From an uncultured Butyrivibrio sp. (GTDB lineage: Bacteria; Bacillota; Clostridia; Lachnospirales; Lachnospiraceae): a DNA stretch of 64,000 nt. Location: assembly GCA_945928575.1 (NCBI GenBank), contig CAMENP010000010.1, positions 1-64,000 of the forward strand. Reading direction: 5' to 3'. Below the pieces are notes generated by a model that saw nothing but the letters and a program-made list of their open reading frames with translations, made no database searches and was not told where the DNA came from. Made by a program: the position numbers and the translations under genes. This document shows, piece after piece, positions 1-9,200 of the stretch; position 1 is the stretch's first letter; the number at the start of each line of letters is the position of its first letter.

Positions 1-70
1 CATCGGGACATTTTCATTTGTGTTATATCAGGACATTATCATATGTGTCTCATACGGGGCATGACAGGCG
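1..70. repeat. Imperfect repeats, possibly the end of an insertion sequence
   Basis: Two near-identical copies of GGACATTnTCATnTGTGT lie 25 bp apart (from about 6 and 31), followed by a degenerate GGGGCATGACA at about 56. Multiple short terminal repeats of this kind are known at the ends of IS21-family elements, so this may be the edge of an element lying to the left. No transposase is inside the window, so the call is inference. Confidence 0.35.
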
Positions 71-81
71 TAAATAAGTTA

Positions 82-110
82 TTGACAAAATTGCAAATAT
101 GCACTAATAT
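82..110 (+). promoter_or_regulatory. Sigma-A promoter of the zinc operon
   Basis: TTGACA (82-87), a 17-bp spacer and TAATAT (105-110) form a near-consensus housekeeping promoter. It reads into the Fur-family gene and the ABC transporter genes behind it. Confidence 0.75.
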
Positions 111-150
111 AAAATGCAAACAGATTGCAAAAGCAGTCTGTTTGCATTTT
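111..150 (+). promoter_or_regulatory. Long perfect palindrome just after the -10 box
   Basis: AAAATGCAAACAGA (111-124) is exactly repeated in inverted form at 137-150. The inner bases TTGC/GCAG also pair (one G-T), giving an 18-bp stem on an AAAA loop. It abuts the -10 box and spans the likely transcription start, so it could be an operator for the adjacent Fur-family regulator (autoregulation) or a leader RNA hairpin or attenuator. It does not match the Bacillus Zur box I know, so its role is inferred. Confidence 0.5.
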
Positions 151-172
151 GCGTATAAGAACAGAAGGTGTA

Positions 173-595
173 ATGATGGCGAAAGAATATTCAACTATAA
201 GCCATACGAAAATAATGAAGTATCTGGCGGATAATAAGGATAAGCTGGTTACGGTCGCGGATATTGACAGATATCTTGTAAGTGAAGGAATTGAGGTCAA
301 TTCTTCGACAATATACAGATTCCTCAATAAATTGAGTACAAGCGGCGAGGTTATGAAATATGTTGCCAGAAAAGGCGAGATGTCTTCTTTTCAATATATA
401 GGCGGCGGAGTCGAGCACAATTGTAAAGAACATCTGCATCTGCATTGTGTGAAATGCGGCAGGATAATCCATCTTGATTGCGGATTTATGAATGAAATCA
501 AGGGACACATTATGGAACATCATGGATTTGAGCTTCAGTGCGAATCATCTGTGCTGTACGGAGTCTGTTCCGAGTGCCGGAAGGACAGTGAATAA
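173..595 (+). CDS. Fur-family metalloregulator, probably zinc-responsive (Zur-like)
   Basis: A protein of 140 residues from the ATG at 173. The ORF-track start at 125 lies inside the palindrome, whereas AGAAGGTG sits just before 173. The N-terminal half is a winged-helix DNA-binding domain (NSSTIYRFLNKL). The C-terminal half has the Fur-type metal-binding layout EHLHLHCVKCG plus a second CSEC pair, which would form the structural Cys4 zinc site. It is followed after 2 bp by a zinc-type ABC transporter, so a zinc-sensing repressor of this operon is the best guess. PerR or Fur specificity cannot be excluded by eye. Confidence 0.85.
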   Translation: MMAKEYSTISHTKIMKYLADNKDKLVTVADIDRYLVSEGIEVNSSTIYRFLNKLSTSGEVMKYVARKGEMSSFQYIGGGVEHNCKEHLHLHCVKCGRIIHLDCGFMNEIKGHIMEHHGFELQCESSVLYGVCSECRKDSE

Positions 596-597
596 TT

Positions 598-1563
598 ATG
601 AAAATTAAGAAAATTACTGCACTGCTGATGGCATTTGTATTGGCGGCGGCTTTGATGACGGGGTGCGCAGGGAATGGCAGTGTTAACACGACAAAAGGTG
701 GAAAACTTAAGGTAATAACCACTATTTTTGCGGGATATGATTTCGTAAGACAGATAGCTGGAGATAATGTGGACTTATCAATGCTTCTTAAACCCGGTGC
801 TGAGGCACATTCATATGAGCCGACGCCGAAAGATATAATCGAAATACAGAATTGTGATGTTTTTATATATGTCGGCGGGGAAAACGATGCATGGATAGAC
901 AATATTCTGGGTTCAATAGACTCGGGAAAAATGCGTACCGTTAAGCTCCTGGACTGTGTTGATGACCGGTATGAAGAGGAGACGGTTGAAGGCATGGATG
1001 CTCATGATGAGCATGAACATGGGGAAGAGCATGATGACTGGGACGAACACGTGTGGACATCACCGGTAAATGCAGGACAGATATGCTCCCGGATCGCGTC
1101 TGTGTTAGAGGATGAAGATCCTGACAATGCAGGCATTTATGCCGGTAATTGCAGTGAATATATAAAAGAGCTTGATAAACTTGATAAATATATCAGACAG
1201 ATTGTCTCTGAGGCGTCGCGTGATACGATTGTGTTTGGAGACAGATTTCCGGTAAGATATTTCATTGAGGAATACGGCTTGAAATATTATGCCGCATTTC
1301 CGGGATGTTCACAGGAAAATGAAGCAAGTGCGGCAACAATTGCTTTTCTCGAAGACAGGGTAAAGGAACAGAATATCCCTGTTATATTTAAGATGGAACT
1401 CAGCAGTCCCAACATGGCACAGACGATTGCGGATGACACCGGAGCGGTTGTCAGGACTTTTTACAGCGGACATAATATTTCAAAGGATCAGTTTGAAACC
1501 GGAGAAACATATCTTTCACTGATGTATGATAATGCAGAGGCACTTAAGGAGGCGCTTAACTGA
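598..1563 (+). CDS. znuA: Zinc/metal ABC transporter substrate-binding lipoprotein
   Basis: A 321-residue cluster A-1 (ZnuA/AdcA-type) binding protein. The N-terminus is a lipoprotein signal peptide ending at a LMTGC lipobox. The first metal-ligand region GAEAHSYEP is visible. The strongly acidic and His-rich stretch HDEHEHGEEHDDWDEH around residues 140-155 is the loop typical of zinc-binding members of this family, which favours zinc over manganese. The stop overlaps the ATG of the ATPase gene by one base. The protein is expected on the outer face of the membrane, delivering metal to the ABC complex. Confidence 0.9.
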   Translation: MKIKKITALLMAFVLAAALMTGCAGNGSVNTTKGGKLKVITTIFAGYDFVRQIAGDNVDLSMLLKPGAEAHSYEPTPKDIIEIQNCDVFIYVGGENDAWIDNILGSIDSGKMRTVKLLDCVDDRYEEETVEGMDAHDEHEHGEEHDDWDEHVWTSPVNAGQICSRIASVLEDEDPDNAGIYAGNCSEYIKELDKLDKYIRQIVSEASRDTIVFGDRFPVRYFIEEYGLKYYAAFPGCSQENEASAATIAFLEDRVKEQNIPVIFKMELSSPNMAQTIADDTGAVVRTFYSGHNISKDQFETGETYLSLMYDNAEALKEALN

Positions 1564-2270
1564 TGGCACTTATAAAATGTGACAATATAAGCCTTGGATA
1601 TGAAGGCAGAACAATACTTAAAGACCTTAATTTCAGTCTGGACGGCGGAGAATACCTGTGTATTGTCGGAGAAAACGGGGCCGGTAAAAGCACATTGATT
1701 AAGACAATCCTCGGTCTTAAGAAACCTATGAAAGGTGCGATTGAGACAGGGGATAATCTTAAAAGAACCGAGATAGGTTACATGCCGCAGCAGACGGATG
1801 CACAGAAAGATTTTCCTGCAAGCGTGTATGAGGTTGTCATAAGCGGAAGACTTAACAGCCTTGGAATGAAACCGTTTTTCGGGCGCAGGGATAAGGCGGA
1901 TGTAATGGATAAATTACGTCTTATGGGTATAGCAAATCTTAAGAACAAATGCTTTCATGATTTGTCCGGCGGACAAAAACAGAGGGTTCTGCTTGCCAGA
2001 GCCATGTGTGCGACCAAGAGACTCATATTATTGGATGAGCCGGTTGCGGGACTCGACCCGGTGGCGACACAGGAATTGTATGATCTGATTGAACAGATTA
2101 ACAAACAGATGGGAATAACCGTAATAATGGTATCGCATGATACGGAGGCAACACTTAAATATGCTTCACATATATTGCATTTATCTCATGATAAGATCTT
2201 CTTCGGTACGAAGGATGAGTTTATGCACAGTGAAGACGGAATACGTTTCGCACAGAGAAAAGAGGTTTGA
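1563..2270 (+). CDS. znuC: Zinc/metal ABC transporter ATP-binding protein
   Basis: A 235-residue ABC ATPase. Walker A is GENGAGKST, the signature is LSGGQKQR, and Walker B is LILLDEP followed by the H-loop (MVSHD). The length and its place between a ZnuA-like binding protein and a ZnuB-like permease fit the ZnuC/AdcC family. It overlaps the upstream gene by 1 nt and the start region of the permease gene, which suggests translational coupling. Confidence 0.93.
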   Translation: MALIKCDNISLGYEGRTILKDLNFSLDGGEYLCIVGENGAGKSTLIKTILGLKKPMKGAIETGDNLKRTEIGYMPQQTDAQKDFPASVYEVVISGRLNSLGMKPFFGRRDKADVMDKLRLMGIANLKNKCFHDLSGGQKQRVLLARAMCATKRLILLDEPVAGLDPVATQELYDLIEQINKQMGITVIMVSHDTEATLKYASHILHLSHDKIFFGTKDEFMHSEDGIRFAQRKEV

Positions 2271-2275
2271 TCGAT

Positions 2276-3106
2276 ATGGAAATATTTGCGGATATGTTTA
2301 ACTACCAATTTATGGTAAGGGCAATTACGGTAGGCCTTCTGGTATCACTGTGTGCCTCACTCCTTGGCGTAAGCATGGTGCTTAAGAGATATTCAATGAT
2401 CGGTGACGGACTGTCCCATGTAGGTTTTGCGGCGCTTGCTGCAGCCGCTGCGGCAGGAATAGCGCCTCTTAAAGTAGCAATTCCGGTCTGTATTGCGGCA
2501 GCTTTTCTTATGTTGAGAATAAGCGAGAACAGCAAATTAAAAGGTGATGCAACCGTGGCTATAGTGTGCAGCGGCGCGCTTGCCATAGGTGTCATGATCA
2601 TATCCATGTCATCGGGAATGAATACGGATGTCAACAATTATATGTTCGGAAGTATACTTTCTCTTAGCGCTGAGGATGCACTTGTAAGCCGTATACTTTC
2701 AATTATCGTAGTACTGCTTTTTGTAGTATTTTATAACAGAATATTCGCAGTGACATTCGATGAGAATTTCGCAAGGGCAACGGGAACCAAGGCAGGATTA
2801 TATAATGGGATTCTGGCAGTGCTTACTGCGGTAACAGTTGTTATCGGAATGAGAATGATGGGCGCACTTCTGATATCGAGTCTTATTATTTTCCCGAGTC
2901 TGTCATCAATGCGGATATGCAAAAGATACCGTATGGTTATAATCAGTTCTGTAATTATATCTGTTGTGTGTTTTATGATAGGTATAACCGTTTCGTTTGC
3001 CAAGTCAACACCTGCCGGAGCCAGCGTGGTATGTGCAAACCTTATAGTTTTTGCGATATGTTCGCTTATCGGGGCATTGAAGGGAAGAGTAGGAAAGAAG
3101 GCATGA
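2276..3106 (+). CDS. znuB: Zinc/metal ABC transporter permease
   Basis: About 276 residues in an ABC-3 (ZnuB/MntB-type) integral membrane protein with many hydrophobic segments and the family stretch GDGLSHVGFAALA near residue 45. The ORF track starts at a TTG (2267) that overlaps znuC. I prefer the ATG at 2276, with AGAGGT at 2261-2266. It would form the membrane channel of the transporter together with the two upstream products. Confidence 0.92.
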   Translation: MEIFADMFNYQFMVRAITVGLLVSLCASLLGVSMVLKRYSMIGDGLSHVGFAALAAAAAAGIAPLKVAIPVCIAAAFLMLRISENSKLKGDATVAIVCSGALAIGVMIISMSSGMNTDVNNYMFGSILSLSAEDALVSRILSIIVVLLFVVFYNRIFAVTFDENFARATGTKAGLYNGILAVLTAVTVVIGMRMMGALLISSLIIFPSLSSMRICKRYRMVIISSVIISVVCFMIGITVSFAKSTPAGASVVCANLIVFAICSLIGALKGRVGKKA

Positions 3107-3107
3107 T

Positions 3108-3854
3108 ATGAAAAGAATAATTATATTTTTTTCTGCAGCGGCTGCGGCGATATGCTTGGCCGGATGTTCATCGTCCGATATGGCAGAAACACTGCCTATG
3201 ACGAACGGTGCAACTGTTGCGGAGGATATTACCGAGAGTGTTACAGAAACGGAAAGCGAGACCGCCGTTTCTGTAGAAGACCGGAGAAAGAATGCCGCAA
3301 TTAATGAAAACCAGCCGTTTATGAATCTGTATAAGAGAAATAAAGAGACAGGCGTTTTCGATATAAAACATTCTTATTCGGCGCCGTGGATATGGTACAG
3401 TGATATCGGCGGTTTCTATTCATTTGCGACAGATGAGAAATCATTTCCGTACGATGGATTCAAGAGCGCATTCAATAATTGGTGGAACAGTTATCCGGAT
3501 GCGGAAGTAACCAAAATCGGTTATGAAGTCAAAGTAACGTTAAAGACGGGTGATGAACTTATATGTACAGTGAAGAAACCATCTGATACCCAGTCGATAT
3601 TCACATATGTGGAACTGTACTTGTATGATGATGTACACCAGCCGGATGGGGCATGGTACAGTCATCTTCTGGACGATCAGGTTACTGATGATACACTTAT
3701 GACTTCGATAAAGGTGACGACCGGAGAAAAAATAGACGAAGTACAGTCGATTTATCTGACAGTATTTACATATGAAAATGACAATGAGTTTGATAAGGAG
3801 ACGGGAAGATATATCGGTGGAAATTACACCGGATTCGAAATAGGAAAAGAGTAA
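3108..3854 (+). CDS. Unknown lipoprotein at the end of the zinc operon
   Basis: A protein of 248 residues with a clear lipoprotein signal peptide (ICLAGCSSS). An acidic Thr/Glu/Ser-rich linker covers roughly residues 25-60, followed by a compact domain rich in aromatic residues. I do not recognise the fold. There is no His-rich metal loop. The start lies 1 base past the permease stop, with AAGAAGG upstream, and a terminator follows, so it is almost certainly the last gene of the operon. It may help metal acquisition at the surface, but nothing in the sequence proves this. Confidence 0.8.
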   Translation: MKRIIIFFSAAAAAICLAGCSSSDMAETLPMTNGATVAEDITESVTETESETAVSVEDRRKNAAINENQPFMNLYKRNKETGVFDIKHSYSAPWIWYSDIGGFYSFATDEKSFPYDGFKSAFNNWWNSYPDAEVTKIGYEVKVTLKTGDELICTVKKPSDTQSIFTYVELYLYDDVHQPDGAWYSHLLDDQVTDDTLMTSIKVTTGEKIDEVQSIYLTVFTYENDNEFDKETGRYIGGNYTGFEIGKE

Positions 3855-3860
3855 CATAAA

Positions 3861-3892
3861 GGACGCCGGCGTATATACCGGCGTCCCTTTGT
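3861..3892. terminator. Bidirectional terminator
   Basis: GGACGCCGG (3861-3869) pairs perfectly with CCGGCGTCC (3878-3886) and is followed by CTTTGT. The reverse strand also ends in TTTATG. It sits between two convergent genes and can stop both the zinc operon and the alcohol dehydrogenase transcript. Confidence 0.8.
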
Positions 3893-3914
3893 ATAGGTAA
3901 AATATGGAAAAAAA

Positions 3915-5126
3915 TTAAAAATCAACTTCAGTGTCGTAATAGCAGCATTTAAGGAGTTTCTCCATTTCTTCCTGGGATGGCTGCCTTGGATTGGAGCCTG
4001 TGCATGCATCAAGTATTGCGTTGGCGGCAATATCATGAAGCTTAGCTAAGAACTCATCTTCAGGAACAATGCCGGTCTCTGCAGGAAGTCCGCCTTCACC
4101 GTAATGTTTAATGCAGTGAGGGATGTTAAGGTCATCATTCTTCTTGCGGAGCATTGCAATGAGGTTGTCAATCTTCTCTTCGGTAGTGCTGCCGCCAAGA
4201 TGGATGAAATCAGCGATATCGGCATATCTGGCTGCTGCAACAGGGTCCTTGGCGTTAAACTTAATGACCTTAGGAAGATACATTGCATTGGCTGCACCGT
4301 GGATAATATGTCCGCCGGAGAAAGCTGCACCTGTCTTATGTGCCATTGAATGTACTATGCCGAGAAGAGCATTGGAGAAAGCCATACCGGCAAGGCACTG
4401 TGCGTTATGCATTGATGCTCTGGCATCGGCATCTCCGTTATATGATTTAACAAGATCCGCATCTATCATCTTAATTGCGTGGAGTGCAAGAGGATCGGTG
4501 TAATCACAATTGGCTGTGGATACATAAGCCTCTATGGCATGTGTCATTGCATCCATACCTGTGTGTGCAACAAGCTTCTTAGGCATGGTCTCTGCAAGCT
4601 CAGGGTCTACAATTGCAACATCCGGTGTAATCTCAAAATCGGCAATAGGATATTTGATTCCCTTGGCATAATCCGTGATAATGGAGAATGCGGTTACTTC
4701 GGTAGCTGTTCCGGATGTAGACGGGATAGCACAGAAGTGTGCTTTGGTACGGAGCTTAGGAAGCCCAAATACTTTACACATATCTTCAAATGTAATATCA
4801 GGATATTCATATTTAATCCACATAGCCTTGGCTGCATCTATAGGAGAACCGCCGCCCATGGCTACGATCCAGTCAGGTCCGAATTCCTGCATAATGGCTG
4901 CACCCTTCATAACAGTCTCAACGGACGGATCCGACTCGATTCCCTCAATAAGCTTAACCTCCATACCGGCTTCACGAAGATAATCTTCAGCTTTCTGTAA
5001 GAAACCTCCTCGCTTCATGGAACCGCCTCCGACACAGATAATAGCCTTCTTGCCTGTCAGAGTCTTTAATACTTCAAGAGATCCTTTTCCGTGATATAAA
5101 TCTCTTGGTAATGTAAAACGTGCCAT
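3915..5126 (-). CDS. Iron-containing (type III) alcohol dehydrogenase
   Basis: A 403-residue member of the iron-dependent alcohol dehydrogenase family, complete at both ends. The dinucleotide-binding region GGGSPIDAAKAMW lies near residue 90. The family signature with metal ligands is seen in DAMTHAIEAYVS and in the His-rich stretch HSMAHKTGAAFSGGHIIHG. Such enzymes reduce aldehydes or ketones (acetaldehyde, butyraldehyde, 3-hydroxypropanal) with NAD(P)H. The exact substrate cannot be read from sequence. AAGGAGG precedes the ATG. A strong promoter and a Rex-like operator upstream suggest induction when NADH/NAD+ is high, fitting a fermentative NADH sink. Confidence 0.92.
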   Translation of the reverse strand: MARFTLPRDLYHGKGSLEVLKTLTGKKAIICVGGGSMKRGGFLQKAEDYLREAGMEVKLIEGIESDPSVETVMKGAAIMQEFGPDWIVAMGGGSPIDAAKAMWIKYEYPDITFEDMCKVFGLPKLRTKAHFCAIPSTSGTATEVTAFSIITDYAKGIKYPIADFEITPDVAIVDPELAETMPKKLVAHTGMDAMTHAIEAYVSTANCDYTDPLALHAIKMIDADLVKSYNGDADARASMHNAQCLAGMAFSNALLGIVHSMAHKTGAAFSGGHIIHGAANAMYLPKVIKFNAKDPVAAARYADIADFIHLGGSTTEEKIDNLIAMLRKKNDDLNIPHCIKHYGEGGLPAETGIVPEDEFLAKLHDIAANAILDACTGSNPRQPSQEEMEKLLKCCYYDTEVDF

Positions 5127-5153
5127 ATAAAATACCTCCTTATTTAACCAGTA

Positions 5154-5171
5154 TTGTTATTTATTTAACAA
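5154..5171 (-). promoter_or_regulatory. Candidate Rex operator
   Basis: TTGTTATTTATTTAACAA matches the Rex consensus TTGTTAAnnnnTTAACAA at 13 of 14 fixed positions. It lies just downstream of the alcohol dehydrogenase -10 box, over the expected transcription start, where a bound repressor would block transcription. Confidence 0.6.
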
Positions 5172-5176
5172 ACCAT

Positions 5177-5205
5177 ATTATAGCACATATGCACAAAACA
5201 ATCAA
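5177..5205 (-). promoter_or_regulatory. Sigma-A promoter of the alcohol dehydrogenase gene
   Basis: On the minus strand TTGATT (5200-5205) and TATAAT (5177-5182) are separated by exactly 17 bp. Confidence 0.75.
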
Positions 5206-5240
5206 TCTCTTTACACAAAATTTATATATTTTTAACAAAA

Positions 5241-6110
5241 TCACTTCCTGCGGTAAGCACTTGGCGTGATGCCGTATTTTTTCTTGAATATACGGTTAAA
5301 ATACGACAGATTGTCGTATCCGCAATGTGCCGCGATATCGATTATGTTATCATCAGAGGACACAAGCATACGGGATGCCATGGAAAGCCGGTAGTCGTTA
5401 AGATAATCTATGAAAGAAGTTCCTATGATATTCTTGAAGAATTTCATAAAGTGTGATTCCGAGAACCCGGCAACACCGGCAATTTCCGTAATGCTTATCG
5501 GTTTGTCGTAATTGGTTTCAATATATTTAATGATGTCTTTTATCCGGTCGATATTTTTGTTGGATTTGCCGGGGGCTTCAAGTGAACATACCTGATACAG
5601 TTCATAGAAAAATTCATACAGGAATCCTTTTATTGCAAGCTTGTAACCGCGCGGAAAACTTTCACCTATTTTATCGGTCCTGTTTAGACAGCCGCTGATA
5701 TTGTTGTAGTTCGGACTGTCCTTGGAAATTATATGGTTAAAAGTTATTTTACCGGACATAAAAGGCGTAAAAAATTCTTCGGACAGAGTATCGGGCGTTC
5801 CCGACATAAGCATTTCCGGTGCAAAAATAATATTCTCGTATTCCATATTATAGTCATTAAGACGGCTGATTCCGTGCATCTGTCCCGGAAGGACGACTAT
5901 TATATCACCATCTTCAACATAATGATTATCGAAATCAAGTGTTACATTCCCGCGGCCTTTTTTGATGTAGATTATTTCCATTTCGTTGTGCCAGTGCAGG
6001 GGAACCTCGTTAAAATCGAGCGGAATGGAACAGATGTAAGTATTGTACGGGAAAAGAGACTCTGCGTGCGGCTTGGTTTCCTGATAGTTTTCGTATTCGA
6101 TGATGTTCAT
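5241..6110 (-). CDS. AraC-family transcriptional regulator with cupin sensor
   Basis: A protein of 289 residues from the ATG at 6110, which has AAGGAGAG upstream. The longer ORF-track start at 6206 would run through the promoter. The N-terminal part is an AraC-type cupin ([13 protein letters not shown]). The C-terminal 100 residues hold two helix-turn-helix motifs ([21 protein letters not shown] and [20 protein letters not shown]). It is divergent from malQ-glgP with 147 bp between the start codons, so it may control the glucan genes and itself. The alcohol dehydrogenase behind it has its own promoter. Confidence 0.9.
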   Translation of the reverse strand: MNIIEYENYQETKPHAESLFPYNTYICSIPLDFNEVPLHWHNEMEIIYIKKGRGNVTLDFDNHYVEDGDIIVVLPGQMHGISRLNDYNMEYENIIFAPEMLMSGTPDTLSEEFFTPFMSGKITFNHIISKDSPNYNNISGCLNRTDKIGESFPRGYKLAIKGFLYEFFYELYQVCSLEAPGKSNKNIDRIKDIIKYIETNYDKPISITEIAGVAGFSESHFMKFFKNIIGTSFIDYLNDYRLSMASRMLVSSDDNIIDIAAHCGYDNLSYFNRIFKKKYGITPSAYRRK

Positions 6111-6145
6111 GGGTGGAACTCTCCTTGTGATGTCAATATGATAGG

Positions 6146-6175
6146 ATTGTACCATTTTTTGATTGTATACTGCAA
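6146..6175 (-). promoter_or_regulatory. Candidate promoter of the AraC-type gene
   Basis: On the minus strand TTGCAG (6170-6175) and TACAAT (6146-6151) are separated by 18 bp, upstream of the preferred start at 6110. Confidence 0.45.
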
Positions 6176-6257
6176 GAATAAAATCTTTTTTGATATTAGA
6201 ATACAAATGTACTTAACAAAAACCGGGAATAATACAAACTATAGAAAGGCGTGTGTT

Positions 6258-9200
6258 ATGAGTAAAGAACTTGACAGAGGTGCCGGAATACTTCTTCCGG
6301 TAAGCAGTTTACCTTCACCTTACGGAATCGGAACTCTTGGAAAAAAAGCATATGAATTTGTTGATATGTTAAAGAGTTCGGGCCAGATGTACTGGCAGGT
6401 GCTTCCGGTAGGACCTACAAGTTTCGGGGACAGCCCGTATCAGTCATTTTCCGCATTTGCGGGCAATCCGTATTTTATCGACCTTGATATCCTTATAGAA
6501 GAGGGACTTCTTGATAAAGCGGATGTTGAAAATGTATTCTGGGGAAGTGATCCGGAATATGTTGAATATGATGTAATATATAATGCAAGATTTGATATAC
6601 TTAAGAAAGCATTTGAAGCATCAGCTCATAAAGAGAGTGATGCGTATAAGAAATTCCTTGAAGATAATAAAGACTGGCTTCATGATTATGCAGTATTTAT
6701 GGCAATCAAAGGAGCACATGACAACAGGGAATGGTTAAGCTGGGAGGAAGATATCCGTTTCAGAAAGCCTGAGGCTGTTGCAGAATATGAGAACAGACTT
6801 GCTTATGAAATTGATTTCTATAAGTTTCTTCAGTTCAAATTTTATGAGCAGTGGGACAGACTGAAATCTTATGCCAACAATAAAGGCATTAAGATAATCG
6901 GCGACATTCCGATTTATGTTGCACTTGACAGCGCGGATGTGTGGACTAACCCTACGTTGTTCCAGCTTGATGAGAATCTTAAACCTGTTAATGTGGCGGG
7001 ATGTCCGCCTGATGCATTCTCGGACTGGGGTCAGAAATGGGGAAACCCGATTTACGACTGGGAAGAGATGGAAAGATGCGATTTTGCATGGTGGAAGAAG
7101 CGTATGGCGGCATCAGCCAAATTGTATGATGTTACCAGAATAGATCATTTTATAGGAATTGTAAGATATTACAATATACCTGTTGACGGAGTTCCTAAGG
7201 AAGGATTTTTTGCCAAAGGACCCGGAATAAAGCTTATCAATGCAATTGACAGTGTTATGGGTGATGCCAAGGTTATAGCGGAAGATCTCGGAGTTGTTGT
7301 TCCTGAGGTGACCGAACTTATCAAGGAATCCGGATATCCGGGAATGAAGGTTCTCCAGTTTGCATTCGACGGTAATACGAATAATGAACATGCACCGCAT
7401 AATTATGACAAGAATTATGTTGTGTATATCGGAACCCATGATAACGAGACCATGAAGGGATACATCGGTAATGCGACAGAGCAGAATATTGAGTATATGA
7501 TGAAATATCTCGATGTTGACGATAAGGATAAACTTGTTGATGAAATCATAAGATGTGCATATGCGAGTGTTGCCGATACGGCAATAATCCAGATGCAGGA
7601 TCTTCTCGGCAAGGATAATTCAGCCAGAATGAATCTGCCTTCAACAATAGGCACGAACTGGAAATGGCGTCTTAAGGATGGCGAATTTACAAAAGAAATC
7701 CGTAACAGACTGCGTGAACTCACGAAGATTTACGGACGTAATAAGAATAAGTGGTATTTTAGCAAGGAGGATTACATGTTATCAGATATCTGTGAAAAGA
7801 AATATAATAAATCAATTAAGGATTGTACCAACGAGGAACTTTATTTTGCACTTCTTTCAATGACTAAAGAACTTGCGGAAGATAAAGAGAAAAATGACGG
7901 AAAGAAGAAAGTTTATTACATTTCGGCAGAATTCCTTATCGGAAAGCTTCTTTCAAACAACCTTATTAATCTCGGCGTTTTTGACAGCGTAAAGAAAGAA
8001 CTTGAGGAGAACGGAAAGAGCATTTATGATATAGAAGAGATTGAACCGGAACCATCACTCGGAAACGGCGGTCTCGGAAGACTTGCAGCATGTTTCCTTG
8101 ACTCAATGGCGTCAATCGGACTTAACGGCGACGGTATCGGACTTAATTACCATATGGGACTTTTTAAACAGGTATTTAAGAATAATTTCCAGAAAGAAGA
8201 GCCGAATCCATGGATTGAGGATCAGAGCTGGCTTACGAAAACAGACGTATCTTATGATGTATCATTCGGAAATCTTACGGTTAAGTCAAGACTTTATGAT
8301 ATAGATGTTACAGGATATAATAACAGAACCAATAAACTCCATCTTTTCGATATTGAATCGGTTAACGAAAACATTATTCAGGGAGATACGATCAATTTCG
8401 ATAAGACCGACATTGCAGAGAACCTTACACTTTTCCTTTACCCGGATGACAGTGATGAGGCAGGTAACCTTTTGAGAATATACCAGCAGTATTTTATGGT
8501 ATGCAACGGCGCGCACTATATTATCGATGAGTGCAAGAAGAAGGGAAGCAACCTTCATGATCTTGCTGACTATGCTGCAATTCAGATTAATGATACACAT
8601 CCGTCAATGGTAATTCCTGAACTCATCAGACTTCTCGGTGAGGAAGGAATCGGATTCGATGAGGCTGTTGAAATTGTGACAAATACCTGTGCATATACCA
8701 ACCATACAATCCTTGCCGAAGCACTTGAGAAATGGCCGGTTTCTTACCTTGAGAAGGTTGTTCCGCAGCTTGTGCCGATCATCAGAAAGCTTGACGAAAA
8801 AGTAAGAGCTAAGTTCTCGGATAAGTCAGTATATATCATTGATGATTCCAACAGAGTCCATATGGCTCATATGGATATCCACTATGGACACAGCGTTAAC
8901 GGCGTTGCTTACCTTCATACAGAGATTCTTAAGAACTCTGAGCTTAATAACTTCTACAGAATTTATCCGGAGAAGTTTAACAATAAGACAAATGGTATTA
9001 CTTTCAGAAGATGGCTCCTTCACTGTAACGAAGAGCTTGCGGCTTATATAGAAGAACTCATCGGACCGGATTTCAAGAAGGATGCGGATAAGCTTGAAGA
9101 ACTCGGCAAATTCATAAATGATGATGCAGTTCTTGAGAAACTTCTTGAGATTAAGAAAGACAAGAAAGTAACACTTAAGAATTATCTTAAAGCAACACAG

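Noticed and set aside
43-234. Plus-strand ORF of 63 residues
   Set aside because: It covers the repeats, promoter and palindrome and overlaps the regulator gene in another frame.
5733-6257. N-terminal extension of the malQ-glgP ORF
   Set aside because: It is the reverse complement of the AraC gene start and the divergent promoter region. MalQ homology begins at 6258, where a start codon and ribosome-binding site are found.
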